Source: Azorinus chamasolen (lineage: Eukaryota; Mollusca; Bivalvia; Cardiida; Solecurtidae). From it: a DNA stretch of 64,000 bases. The notes beneath the pieces were generated by a model. It was not told the origin of the DNA and searched no databases. It saw only the letters and a program-made list of their open reading frames with translations. Below are positions 30,905 through 40,173 of this stretch, in pieces. The stretch is from NCBI GenBank assembly GCA_963576725.1, contig OY755239.1, positions 60,419,453 to 60,483,452 on the forward strand, in the 5' to 3' direction. The first letter of the stretch is position 1; every line of letters starts with the position of its first letter. A program made the position numbers and the translations under genes.

Positions 30905-31429
30905 GAAATAAAATAGATCTAAATTCTTTAGTAGGTTTCTTCATTCTAGATCCAAAATTTGGTGGTTTACTTTGTGACAGTTTTTTATCTGAAATGTAGA
31001 AACCTACTCAAAAAGAACTAAATTCTTCAATACATTTGTTTGATATACAGTGGATATCTGATATGATAGCTTTGTACAAACAAAATTTAAGAACATATCG
31101 TCACCTAAATGAGCAAATCGTCGACACTAGCCGGGATGGAACCGCTAAACGTTCGTTGAGTGACGAATCGATTCTTATTTTGGCTAACCCGTTTCATTCG
31201 GACATTTTTGAAAACGGCTATCATCGATAAGATCCAAAATCTCCGCATGAAACGGAAATTTTATGCACCTACCGCAACTTCTTTGGTATAATCGTTTCTT
31301 TACGCGTTTAACGCGTGTAAACCGTTTATCCCGTAACCGTTCGTTAACCGTTCGTTAACCGTTCACTACCCGTTTCTTACGCGTAGAAAAACGGGTAAAT
31401 GGGTAGGAATAGCGTATTTACCACTGTAA

Positions 31430-31560
31430 GTGTATACTTAGTAATGTTTTGTCTTTGTAAATGGATCAAATGAAACCATTAAGATAAGTTTAAGTGTCTG
31501 TGAACTGCATACATTTATATCTGACATCACGTTCGAAAGCATATGGACTCCGTTTACCTA
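31430..31560 (+). repeat. Duplicated block O, copy 1
   Basis: GTATACTTAGTAATG, AAATGAAACCATTAAGATA, GTGTCTGTGAACTGCATACA and TTTATAT align with 50,110-50,195. It directly follows the TIR element. Confidence 0.7.
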
Positions 31561-31566
31561 TTACTA

Positions 31567-31757
31567 CAGTAAAAACACTCTAAACCGGACGTTCAGTTTA
31601 GTATAAATATCGGTCTTGGAGACAAGTGGCAGCTTAATGCAGGGTGACACTCATGCAGAAAGCTCCCATAGGAGCTGCATGACTTTCACCCTTCATTAAG
31701 CGGCAACATGCCTAGAAAAATCTAAATTATTGTCTACTTGTTTGGAGGTAGTTTACT
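31567..31757. mobile_element. TA hairpin, AACCGG class
   Basis: CAGTAAAAACACTCTAAACC, GACAAGTGGCAGCTTAATGC, centre AAGCTCCCATAGGAGCT, right end decayed (GGAGGTAGTTTACTA). Confidence 0.82.
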
Positions 31758-31940
31758 ATAGATATACATACAACCCAATGAATAGGTTTCATTTCTGTCA
31801 TCGCTATTTGCGAACGGACCCGTATTACAGAAAACAGATTTAGTTCCGATTAGACACCGGATAAAACGGCATCTCACCAGGATACAAGCTTTTTGACACT
31901 CTGTCAATAATATCTCAAAACCCTGATCTAATAGGAAGTA

Positions 31941-32144
31941 CAGTAAAACCTCTCTATAATGGCCACTAAATTACATCAAGTATTTTGTGCTGAAGGCATG
32001 TGGCTGTTTAAAGCAATGTGAAAGTAAAACAGAACGCTCCTATAGGAGCGTTCTGTTTTACTTTCACCTTGCTTTAAGCAGTAACTTGCTCTCAATACCA
32101 ACTAATTAACACACTTTAGTGTTCGTTATAGAGAGGTTTTAATG
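31941..32144. mobile_element. TA hairpin, ATAACGG class (duplication copy 1)
   Basis: CAGTAAAACCTCTCTATAAT, core GGCTGTTTAAAGCAATGTG, centre AACGCTCCTATAGGAGCGTT, right end AGAGAGGTTTTAATG. 204 bp. Confidence 0.92.
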
Positions 32145-32243
32145 TAGTCAAACGTGCACCAATTCCCAGTTCGTGCAGACATAATTTTTTTTTTGCAAAG
32201 CCAGTTAAGTATTAATGGTTGGCGTGTGCGCTTTACATCCATC

Positions 32244-32366
32244 ATCATGTAAGTTATGCCATTTCCTATCCTCGTTGTCTTTGTATCGACTGTCTTCAAT
32301 ATTGCCTCTGCAGACCCATCGCGTGACCAAAAATGTGTTGTAAGACTATTTTTAAGTGTCACATAT
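32244..32366 (+). repeat. Segment homologous to 50,984-51,108
   Basis: CATGTAAGTTATGCCATTTC, CTCGTTGT.TTTGTATCGA, ATTGCCTCTGCAGACCCATC and AAGTGTCACAT align with the 51.0-kb copy. Repeated at 32,970-33,093 by the tandem duplication. Confidence 0.68.
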
Positions 32367-32671
32367 TGTGGGCGAAGTATTTTTGTATTCGTTAATGTAG
32401 CGTTTACACAACAATGCTAGTTTTTTGCTGTCTCAGATTTAATAGGACATTCTATTTGTTTAGATCAATTGGAACTTCTGTTTCATCTTAAATAGACGTT
32501 TTATGTTCTCCGGAAGTCATATTCAATCCATTCCCTCATACTGGCGCCTTTTGACTCATCTGTAAAAGTCACCGGTTGGAACAATTGTGATAATTAGAGC
32601 ATGTGTTCCTATAGGAGCATATTCTCTATTTATTACAATTGTTTCAAACTACAAAATTCAAATAGGAAGTA

Positions 32672-32875
32672 CAGTAAAACCTCTCTATAATGGCCACTAA
32701 ATTACATCAAGTATTTTGTGCTGAAGGCATGTGGCTGTTTAAAGCAATGTGAAAGTAAAACAGAACGCTCCTATAGGAGCGTTCTGTTTTACTTTCACCT
32801 TGCTTTAAGCAGTAACTTGCTCTAAATACCAACTAATTAACACACTTTAGTGTTCGTTATAGAGAGGTTTTATTG
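32672..32875. mobile_element. TA hairpin, ATAACGG class (duplication copy 2)
   Basis: Same as the copy at 31,941-32,144, including its private variants (CTATAATGG, TTTAAAGCAATG, CAGTAACTTGC); right end AGAGAGGTTTTATTG. Confidence 0.92.
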
Positions 32876-33248
32876 TAGTCAAACGTGCACCAATTCCCAG
32901 TTCGTGCAGACATATTTTTTTGCAAAGCCAGTTAAGTATTAATGGTTGGCGTGTGCGCTTTACATCCATCATCATGTAAGTTATGCCATTTCCTATCCTC
33001 GTTGTCTTTGTATCGACTGTCTTCAATATTGCCTCTGCAGACCCATCGCGTGACCAAAAATGTGTTGTAAGACTATTTTTAAGTGTCACATATTGTGGGC
33101 GAAGTATTTTTGTATTCGTTAATGTAGCGTTTACACAACAACGCTAGTTTTTAGCTGTCTCAGATTTAATAGGACATTCTATTTGTTTAGATCAATTGGA
33201 ACTTCTGTTTCATCTTAAATAGACGTTTTATGTTCTCCGGAAGTCATA

Positions 33249-33478
33249 TTCAATCCATTCCCTCATACTGGCGCCTTTTGACTCATCTGTAAAAGTCACC
33301 GGTTGGAACAATTGTGATAATTAGAGCATTTGTTCCTATAGGAGCATATTCTCTATTTATTACAATTGTTTCAAACTACAAAATTCAAAACATTTCCGTT
33401 TTCTCTAGTTAATGCTCCTTTACGGTAGATTTATTCAAAGGTTGGATCTAAAAAAAAGCCTATGAGGGAATGGGTTAA
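33249..33478 (+). mobile_element. C-family TTAA element
   Basis: TCAATCCATTCCCTCATACT to TATGAGGGAATGGGTTAA. Hairpin GAACAATTGTGATAATTAGA, centre TTGTTCCTATAGGAGCA. In duplication copy 1 the matching element (32,522-32,660) is cut at AAAATTCA, the duplication junction. Confidence 0.9.
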
Positions 33479-33566
33479 TTCAATGCAATATGCTTCTATG
33501 CTGTTTTGCTTAAAGGTACGTATGCATTCCATTTACATTACATACACAGTATGGATATTACCTTCT

Positions 33567-33768
33567 TTAACTCCTTCAACGCTGAATTTTCAAATGGACT
33601 GGTACAAAATTAAAAAGGTCAAACATACCGTGAATATTCGGTGAGTTTTATAAGAAACGTGTAACATGACAAACAGTGTAATGTAGACCCAGATGCGATG
33701 TCCCCCTCTAGGGCCTACACTATTGGAATATGACATAAGTGTCTGGTTTCCCGCACTGAAAGGATTAA
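33567..33768 (-). mobile_element. G-family TTAA element, reverse
   Basis: TTAACTCCTTCAACGCTGAA, CAAATGGACTGGTACAAAAT, CGTGAATATTCGGTGAG, hairpin GACAAACAGTGTAATGTAGA to GGGCCTACACTATTGG, end TTCCCGCACTGAAAGGATTAA. Confidence 0.82.
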
Positions 33769-33789
33769 TCACATTTATACACGCATATT

Positions 33790-34130
33790 ACAAGCAGCAG
33801 TTTACAGCTTAACACAGTGTGAAAGTCATGACGAAAGCAGCAGTGGGAGCATTCTGCATGTATTTCACACTACATTTAACTCATTATCTCCTAGGCTATT
33901 TTTAGATCCAACCTCTTTGAATGTATCTTCCAAAAAGGAGCTTTAACTAGAGGAAAGGAAAAAATTAGAATTTTGTAGTTTGAAACCATTGTGATAAATA
34001 GAGCATTTGCTCCTATAGGACTCTAATAAAGAGTCATAAAGTGACTCTATAGATGCGCAAAAATGCGTCACTAGGGGATAATGTGTTAAACAACCGCCAA
34101 TATGAAACGTTCACCTGTCTATAACATCGC
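33790..34130. mobile_element. Decayed TA-hairpin core split by a C element
   Basis: CAGCAGTTTACAGCTTAACA, GTGTGAAAGTCATGACGAAA and GGGAGCATTCTGCATGTATT precede the insert; CAACCGCC and TATGAAACGTTCACCTGTC follow it. Confidence 0.55.
33876..34089 (-). mobile_element. C-family TTAA element, reverse, nested
   Basis: TTAACTCATTATCTCCTAGG to CACTAGGGGATAATGTGTTAA. Hairpin left arm ACCATTGTGATAAATAGAGC intact to TTTGCTCCTATAGGA, right arm replaced by CTCTAATAAAGAGTC. Confidence 0.86.
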
Positions 34131-34140
34131 CATTCATCTA

Positions 34141-34345
34141 CAACAAAATCCCTCTACACCGGAATTCTAGTAGAGAAGAATGAAATACATTCAGGCAGGT
34201 GGCTGATAAAGCAAGGTGAACGTCATGCAGACGGCTCCTAGAGGAGTTTTTTGCATGACATTCACTCTGCATCAAGCTGCCACCTGTCGTTGCCAAGATC
34301 GATATTTATTCTAAATTGAAAGTCCGATTTAGAGAGGTTTTACTG
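34141..34345. mobile_element. TA hairpin, AACCGG class
   Basis: 205 bp, TA both sides. CAACAAAATCCCTCTACACC, GCAGGTGGCTGATAAAGCAA, centre GGCTCCTAGAGGAG, right end CCGATTTAGAGAGGTTTTAC. Confidence 0.88.
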
Positions 34346-34459
34346 TATACTTAAGGTTTGGGTTAATGTAATGTAAACTGTGGTACTGTAAACCCTACGA
34401 TTGTATGTTGTTATTCTTTACCAACAACTATGATTACATTGTATGAGTCATTGGCTCAA

Positions 34460-34770
34460 AGCGCATCTTACATGTACGACGTAATTTGTGGAAGTTGTAT
34501 TCTCACAGTATACGACAACTAGTCTTCGTTTTATGTTGAGAATGATAACTCCTAGATAAAACTGCTCGAAATTGTCCCAATAAATATAGAGATAAACTAC
34601 TCATAATGATCCCATTAACTACAATGAACTAGTTTTAGGCATGGAAAGGCTGGGGATAAAACGAATAGCGTGGAATTACTTATATTTGTATTCATGAAAC
34701 ACATAATTAATTTCTTTTTCTTCTTCGACGTACAATAAAGTTCTATTATAACCATTGTTTCAATATTTTT
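34460..34770 (+). repeat. Dispersed sequence L, copy 2
   Basis: Diverged collinear partner of 22,290-22,600: TTACATGTACGACGTAAT, TTTTATGTTGAGAATGATA, GATAAACTACTCATAATGAT, AATAAAGTTCTATTATAACC and ATTGTTTCAATATTT. The lead-in from about 34,350 may also match. Confidence 0.6.
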
Positions 34771-34969
34771 TTCCATGACGTTGAATACTATATCTAAAAG
34801 ACAAATCAGTTTATCACTCGAAACAGAAACACCATTTTGAATGAAATCCATCAACATGGAAATTGCTGATCAATGGATGGAACGCAAACACTGCTATGAT
34901 GTTTATGTGTTAAAAGAAGGATAACAACATTTGGCTCAGCTGTTGTAACACGTTTTCCTTGTTTCTGAG

Positions 34970-35060
34970 ATCATTCTAAAGTATCCGCTTGCTCAAAATC
35001 TGACCAATCTGATACTTGGGAATACATTCATACTTCGACGTTTTATAATCTCGGATATTG
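34970..35060. repeat. J-family palindrome, partial copy
   Basis: TCTGAGATCATTCTAAAGTA, GCTTGCTCAAAATCTGACCA and TCTGATACTTGGGAATACAT match J at 60.0-60.17 kb; the left arm is truncated. Confidence 0.6.
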
Positions 35061-35165
35061 TTTGCATTAATTTACCAACCACGACTGCACTAAGAAATGT
35101 TTAGATAATACCTGTGTTAGTAATAACTTTTATGACAATAACGATGGAATTGAAGGTTTCGTAGC

Positions 35166-35332
35166 TTAACTCATTCCCTCATAAGTTAATTTTAGATCCT
35201 ACCTCTGAATAAATCTACCGGAAATGAGCATTTAGTAGAAATATGTTTTTTTAGAAATGTGTAATTTTGAAAGTTTCGGGAAGTGACTTTTACAGAGGCG
35301 TCAAAAGAGGTCAATATGAGGGAATGGGTTAA
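35166..35332 (-). mobile_element. C element, reverse, hairpin deleted, in a TA-hairpin remnant
   Basis: TTAACTCATTCCCTCATAAG, CCTCTGAATAAATCTACCGG, TTTTGAAAGTTTCGGGAAGT, TATGAGGGAATGGGTTAA. The whole hairpin centre is missing. It splits a TA core: GTAGC before and TGCAAG after, with the right half continuing to about 35,460 (CATTATAAGC..-like TATTAAGCAACCACCTGC, AGATTCTACTG). Confidence 0.8.
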
Positions 35333-35571
35333 TGCAAGTACATGTATAAAGATATGCAAAAAACTGCTACAGAATTACTTTCGTCCTATATTAAGCAACC
35401 ACCTGCTTTTAAGACAACTTTTTTAATTATCTAGTGACCGTTATAGACAGATTCTACTGTACAATTCAGGCAAAGGGTTGAATAGATTGATCGTTTTATC
35501 TGCAATTAGTATTCAGACATTTAACATCTCCACCTATAATTTGGTATAGCTGAATATTGAATAAGTTCTGA

Positions 35572-36070
35572 GAGTAGGAGGTACTTCGAAAGCAAAAAGA
35601 AGCAATGCAAACAGAAAATTGCAGACTCGGTTTTATTGAGTCTGTTCGTGAGCAGTTATTAAACATGAAAAACTACCCATGCCTCGTAGCACCGGCCTAA
35701 GCGGTATTCATTTATCAAAACTAATGATATCGAAACTAATGATCCCATCCCGAAGGACCAGAACATATAATAACACTGAGAATGAAGTATGGGGCGACTT
35801 TTTACGGCCGCTAAACAAGCACTTAACAGCTGCTGTTGTAAAGTACATAAGTTCTGAAAGTAAGAGATCCTTAAGTCAATTTCGCAACGTTTTGATATAT
35901 TTACATTTGTCTGACATTGTAGCAAATAGTGTAGACTATTATCAAATTCCATTAGCAGTTTCATCTTTGTCTGCACTTTTTGTCTGACATTTGAAACTAT
36001 GTCTGTTTGCCTATGTATTTCTATCAAAATAAAGGAAAGTGGCCGTCGACCATTTCCAATCAATGCAGAG
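35572..36070 (+). repeat. Dispersed repeat K, copy 2 (longest)
   Basis: GGAGGTACTTCGAAAGCAAA, AATTGCAGACTCGGTTTTAT, ACTACCCATGCCTCGTAGCA, CCGGCCTAAGCGGTATTCAT and AACACTGAGAATGAAGTATG align with 61,972-62,215. The 134- and 102-codon frames on opposite strands here overlap completely and lie in repeat DNA, so I do not call a gene. Confidence 0.65.
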
Positions 36071-36216
36071 CTAGAGTAACCTTCACATTTAACGGAAACT
36101 ATTCACGATCACACACTTTGCACGCATATAATACAAATTCTAGCTGATAATGCGTTCACAGCACAATGAGTTCAACTTGTCTACTCAAAATCGTTCAGTA
36201 ACTGCTAACAGATGCC

Positions 36217-36394
36217 CAGATAAGATGCGTACATTTAAACATTTTCAACAATAGCTCCTTTATTTCTCCAACAAGAGCTACACTATATCCACTCTTTAGA
36301 ATCGTCTCTTTGAGACGATTCTAAAGTGTGGTCACAGTGTAGGATTTGGCGGAGAAACGATTATTTTAGTATTTCGGTACGCACCTTTATCTAC
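36217..36394. mobile_element. I-family palindromic element
   Basis: CAGATAAGATGCGTACATTT, CTCCTTTATTTCTCCAACAA, hairpin ACTCTTTAGAATCGTCTC/GAGACGATTCTAAAGTGTGG, ACGATTATTTTAGTATTTCG, TACGCACCTTTATCT. Confidence 0.85.
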
Positions 36395-36685
36395 AGCTCT
36401 GAATTATTGTCCGCCACTAACAAACTTACAGATCATATTATTTTCGCTCCGTATTGGTTATTTAGTACATTAATTCATACTGTTTGGTGATCATAAAATA
36501 ATATAATTGAATTCAATCAGATTCAATATGACTTTAATGTGCAAACAGCTGGGGCGTCCAATTTGGGATAAATCTCTTTGAAACTCGATCACATTGTTCC
36601 AAACTATTCGGAAGTACATGAACATTTAAAGCAGCACAAGTGTTTACTGGTACCATGTAATTGGGACGTTGTGTATATTTCCAAC

Positions 36686-37088
36686 ACAGTAAAGTCGTAT
36701 GATTTATTAACATGGTAATCTGTTAAATCAAGTGGAAGCAGTCTGCTAAAGCAGGTGGAAAATATAATGCAGAAAGCTCATATGGAAGCGTTCTGCATTA
36801 CTTTTCTCAGATGCTGTTTAAGAACCAACCTCTTTGAATAAATCTACTGAAAAAGGAGCATTTACTAGAAATAAAGACAATTTTATAATTGTGTAATTTT
36901 GAAACCATTGTGAAAAATAGAGTATTTGTTCCTATAGAGCAAATTCTCTATTTATCACAGTGGTTTTAAATAGTAACCTTTAGAGAGGCGTCAAAAGCGT
37001 CAATACGAGGGAATGGGTTAAGCTACCACCTGCTTTAAACGTTCCAGAATTAGATTTGTTTTGAGCGATCGTATCGGTACTTTACTGC
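36686..37088. mobile_element. TA hairpin split by a C element (about 36,810-37,021)
   Basis: CAGTAAAGTCGTATGATTTA, GCAGAAAGCTCATATGGAAG and CTGCATTACTTTT, then C in reverse (CCAACCTCTTTGAATAAATC, hairpin ACCATTGTGAAAAATAGAG, GGGAATGGGTTAA), then GCTACCACCTGCTTTAAACG and GTACTTTACTG. C sits at the TTAA of the core arm. Confidence 0.78.
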
Positions 37089-37209
37089 ATTTCACTTGGG
37101 ACCAACATGATCAGCACATATTTATGTAAGAAGTTATCATATTATAACTTGCACCAGAGCCAACAGACTAAGAAAAAATTCATTTATTCATTTCAGTTTA
37201 AATGTTATT

Positions 37210-37300
37210 CTACTAAGCGTTGCCAACCTGGCACATGCAAACAGCTGGATCCAGACGAGGTGCCGAGGTCTATGCGTCTCGTCATGATTCAAGCCTATTG
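37210..37300 (+). mobile_element. E-type hairpin fragment
   Basis: GCAAACAGCTGGATCCAGAC, GAGGTGCCGAGG and CGTCTCGTCATGATTCAAGC form a decayed E-like hairpin. Confidence 0.5.
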
Positions 37301-37488
37301 AGACTTGATGAGTAGTATCTCAAATGTTTGAACGAATCAGAATTAAAACTACTATGGATAGGAGGTTAAGTAGACATCAGGTGGTTTTTTTAACCCATTC
37401 CCTCATAGGCTATTTTTAGATCCAACTTCTTTGAATAAATCTGTTGAAAAGGAGTATTAACTAGATAAAAGGGAACGTTTAGAATTTA

Positions 37489-38289
37489 GCAACAATATAG
37501 GAATGGAACAACCTTCCAGAAAGTACAGAACGCTCTTCATCTTTATATGAATTCAGAAAGTCATTGAATAGCGATCTGCCAACTGTTCCCAAATATGTTT
37601 AGCATGGTGTCAGAAAACAGCAACTCCTTCACACGAGGCTTCGTACAAACAACAGTTCCTTGAATCATGACCTCTTCTCAAAGAACATCCCTGACACTGC
37701 CTTATGCACATGTTGCCGCGTTGAAAACGCATCGCACTTCTTCCTTAGCTGTTACAGATATACATGTAACGACCAAAGAAAACAGCTTTTCAAAGACGTA
37801 GCCAGATTCACTACTCCGTCTCTTTCTGTTTTTCTCTTTGGTGATCCACTTTTGAATTATGACATAAACGTCAGTATAGTTGAAGCTGTTCACCGTTTTA
37901 TCCAAACCTCGAAACGGTTCTAAGACATTTGGTAACACTCGCTTTCCTTTGAATGTGCTGGTTCTACTTGGAATCTTATACCTCTCTTCATATGTGTGTC
38001 AATCCTTCGCTTATTTATTTTATTTTTCTAAGTTATCGTTTTTTCTTAAATTATTTGTACATTGGGATATTATGCTGAAATAACTAATTTGGTTATTTCA
38101 TTGCAATTATTCTAGTTTAATACTTTGCATTAAGTTCTGTATAAGACAAGTGTAGATGATACGATGTTGGGAGAGAAACACAATTTGAAGCTTAGTTTTG
38201 CTTTCGTTACCATCCTTTTTTGTTTTCCTTTGTGTTTGTACAATATTCATGCAAATATTTACAAATAAGATATGTTTAACCCAATTTCT
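37489..38289 (+). mobile_element. 5'-truncated LINE insertion in a C element
   Basis: About 0.8 kb absent from other C copies. TTTAGAATTT at the left junction and TTTAAAATTT at the right look like a 10-bp target duplication with one change. Contents: a LINE C-terminal frame, then a T-rich 3' region ending about ACAAATAAGATATG. Confidence 0.8.
37504..37923 (+). pseudogene. LINE ORF C-terminal end, second fragment
   Basis: One frame reads WNNLPESTERSSSLYEFRKS, then an in-frame TAG (37,600-37,602), then HGVRKQQLLHTRLRTNNSSL and NHDLF, then a Cys/His patch CTCCRVENASHFFLSC. The same order (WN.L, F..S/RF, LH.RLR, Cys-Cys, H.FF..C) occurs in the fragment at 14.7-15.4 kb, so both derive from related LINEs. 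It lacks the RT catalytic domain. Confidence 0.82.
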
Positions 38290-38424
38290 TTTAAAATTTT
38301 GTAGTATGAAACCATTCTGATAAATAGAGCAAATGCTCTATTTATCACAATGGTTTCACAAAGTGACTTTTAACGAGTCGTCAAAAGTCGTCAATATGAG
38401 GGAATGGGTTAACATTGTTGATGT

Positions 38425-38665
38425 ATGTAGCAACGTTAAATGTCGCACATACGCTACATGTCGCACATACGCTAAATGTCGCACATACGCTAAATGTCGC
38501 ACTTGATGTTATATGTAGCAAGGCTGGTGCTAAATATCGCAACCAACTCTAACTGTCGCAAAACCTTTTGACGTTATATGTCGCACCTGTAACGCCGAAT
38601 GTTGCAACAAATGGTACTGCCTCTATATATCGCAACATGAACGCTAAATGTCGCACTTTATAAGC
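38425..38665 (+). repeat. Array of TGTCGCA-type repeats
   Basis: Four close copies of CGCTAAATGTCGCACATA (17-18 bp spacing, about 38,440-38,505) grade into looser units spaced about 15-36 bp, each with TGTCGCA or a one-base variant (ATCGCAACCA, CTGTCGCAAAA, ATGTCGCACCT, ATGTTGCAAC, ATATCGCAAC, ATGTCGCACTT). Confidence 0.88.
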
Positions 38666-39440
38666 ACTCTTTCGTAGTGTTATTTCCTTGTTTAAGTTCC
38701 CGACGTATCCCGGAACTATGATCCAGGGCTTACCAGGATGAACCGGATACGACCGAAAAGGCCCAGTCTCACTGTGCCGGTTTGAGATGCCGTTCTCTAC
38801 ATGTATCTATACAGCTCCTGAACTGTGAACCTATGACAAGCACCGTGAAGCCGCTCAAATGTGTCTAGATGTAAATCATTTTTTTATTAATAAACTCTGT
38901 CTTTGGATCAAAATCAGACTGTCGTTAAAACAAGTTACAGCTGGAATCGAAAGACTGAATGAACACTCTCTGTGTATACAGCTCCTTTTTCCATATGGCT
39001 TGGTTTCTAATAATTGAATATAAGCTCGTTCCTAGCCGGCTAATCTGGGTCTACACATTTTGCCAATTACTGTACACGCATGTCCCGCATTCAAAGAGAT
39101 AAAGAGACCCATCTCTGTGATTCTAAAGTGTTTCTCATTCAGCAGGTCAGTAACCGTTATCCTTAGAAAGAATGACACTAGCATCCGTTAGCACGTTTTG
39201 ATAATTAGGTTTTAACCCATGGTATGTTGCATTATCATATATGACGTCTCCTTCGATGAATATTAATGAAACAAACCACCGCAACAACGTGTGTTTACTG
39301 CAGAATGTGATTGTTATGGCAAACAGTGCAGACCATGTTTCAAAGGGCTCCTACACATTTTTGAAAATTACTAATATACCCTTTTCCCGAATATAAAGGG
39401 TTAATACCACAGTCTCTTGTGTAGTCGATGTATTTGTGAG
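38666..39440. other. Non-repeat stretch; possible retroelement 3' end
   Basis: 38,680-38,905 is more GC-balanced than its surroundings and ends TTATTAATAAACTCTGTCTT, carrying an AATAAA signal. No reading frame or family match seen, and no motif in 38.9-39.4 kb apart from a weak B1-like patch near 39.31 kb. Confidence 0.35.
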
Positions 39441-39442
39441 TA

Positions 39443-39638
39443 CACTCTAATGCGACCACCTAAAAGAGGTATAATTATGTGTGGTTTAGGCAGGTGATCG
39501 CTTAATGCAGGACAAAAGTAATGCAGAAAGCTCCTAGGGGAGATTTCTGCATTACTTTTGCCCTGCATTAAGCAACCACGTGTTTATAAAGACAACCATG
39601 TTTATTTATTAAGTGGTCGCATTAGAGGGATTCTACTG
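39443..39638. mobile_element. TA hairpin, AATGCG class, left TIR shortened
   Basis: Left TACACTCTAATGCGACCACC lacks GTAAAACCC; right GCATTAGAGGGATTCTACTG plus TA is canonical. Centre AAGCTCCTAGGGGAG. Confidence 0.88.
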
Positions 39639-39666
39639 TATGTGTAAACAATACGATAATTATGAT

Positions 39667-39777
39667 ACGGAATCCTATTTTCTGCTTTAGAATTTTTCGT
39701 GGCACTTTCTCATTTGTTCGGCCTTTTTAACAAACTTCTAAAACAGAAAAATTGTCGGCCCCAAAAGGATTCCGTAA
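39667..39777. repeat. Imperfect inverted repeat
   Basis: ATACGGAATCCTATTTTCTG on the left is mirrored by CAGAAAAATTGTCGG and GGATTCCGTAAT on the right; inner TTTAGAA/TTCTAAA also pair. Unrelated to other families here. Confidence 0.6.
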
Positions 39778-40173
39778 TACGATTGTCGTCTCGGTGTTAT
39801 CTAAATCATTGGTAATTTAGACGTCACACCATGCACACTTAAAATCACCCCATCATGTCGCTTCGGTAATTGTTGTTGACTGCCTGAAATTGACAGTCTT
39901 CAATCGTCTCCTGATTAAGATATGAACAAGTTTAATGATTTGCTGTCTGCTTTTATTACAAATGTGATACTGAAATTGCTCTGGTATGTATACCCTGACA
40001 TACAAGAACTAATTTATGAGAGTACGTGTTTGCTAATTTGAACCAATATAGCTAATTATGCGTATTGGCATACTATGTATTAAACCTTATCTCACTACCC
40101 ACGACCTATCTCGCATTTATCAACACTTTGAATCCAATGAAACATCGAGTCTCCTCAGGATTTAGCAGAGCTC

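Larger units (their letters stand above)
29162..31426. mobile_element. 2,265-bp TIR element with subterminal repeat arrays
   Basis: Both ends carry the same 27-bp inverted terminal repeat, beginning CAGTGGTAAATACGCTATTC and ending CTACCCA; TA lies on each side. Just inside each end are clusters of AACCGTT, ACCCGTTTC and ACGCGT words (29,190-29,305 and 31,297-31,395), as subterminal binding-site arrays often look. The interior is AT-rich with nested E and B2 elements, and no transposase was recognised. The 64-codon frame at 31,036-31,230 has no known motif. The duplicated copy at 50.1 kb retains the empty TA site. Confidence 0.88.
31930..33387 (+). repeat. Tandem duplication, 731- and 727-bp copies
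   Basis: Copy 1 (31,930-32,660) and copy 2 (32,661-33,387) are nearly identical, differing mainly in a poly-T length (around 32,185 versus 32,916) and a few substitutions. Each holds a complete ATAACGG TA hairpin, about 380 bp of other sequence and the left part of a C element. Identical 78/80-codon minus-strand frames are a by-product. Confidence 0.95.
37390..38412 (-). mobile_element. C-family TTAA element split by a LINE
   Basis: Left stump 37,390-37,488 (TTAACCCATTCCCTCATAGG to GGGAACGTTTAGAATTT). Right part from about 38,290 (TTTTGTAGTATGAAACCATT, hairpin GATAAATAGAGCAAATGCTC, GTCGTCAATATGAGGGAATG, TTAA). TTAA flanks the whole. Confidence 0.88.

Noticed and set aside
32126..33089. Identical 78- and 80-codon minus-strand frames
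   Set aside because: Their identity reflects the recent tandem duplication, not selection; the homologous segment at 51.0 kb does not keep the frame.
35659..36063. 134-codon minus frame overlapping a 102-codon plus frame
   Set aside because: Both lie in dispersed repeat K, on opposite strands, without recognisable motifs.
38425..38665. CRISPR array
   Set aside because: The repeats are 7-18 bp with irregular spacing and no regular unique spacers; the genome is eukaryotic.
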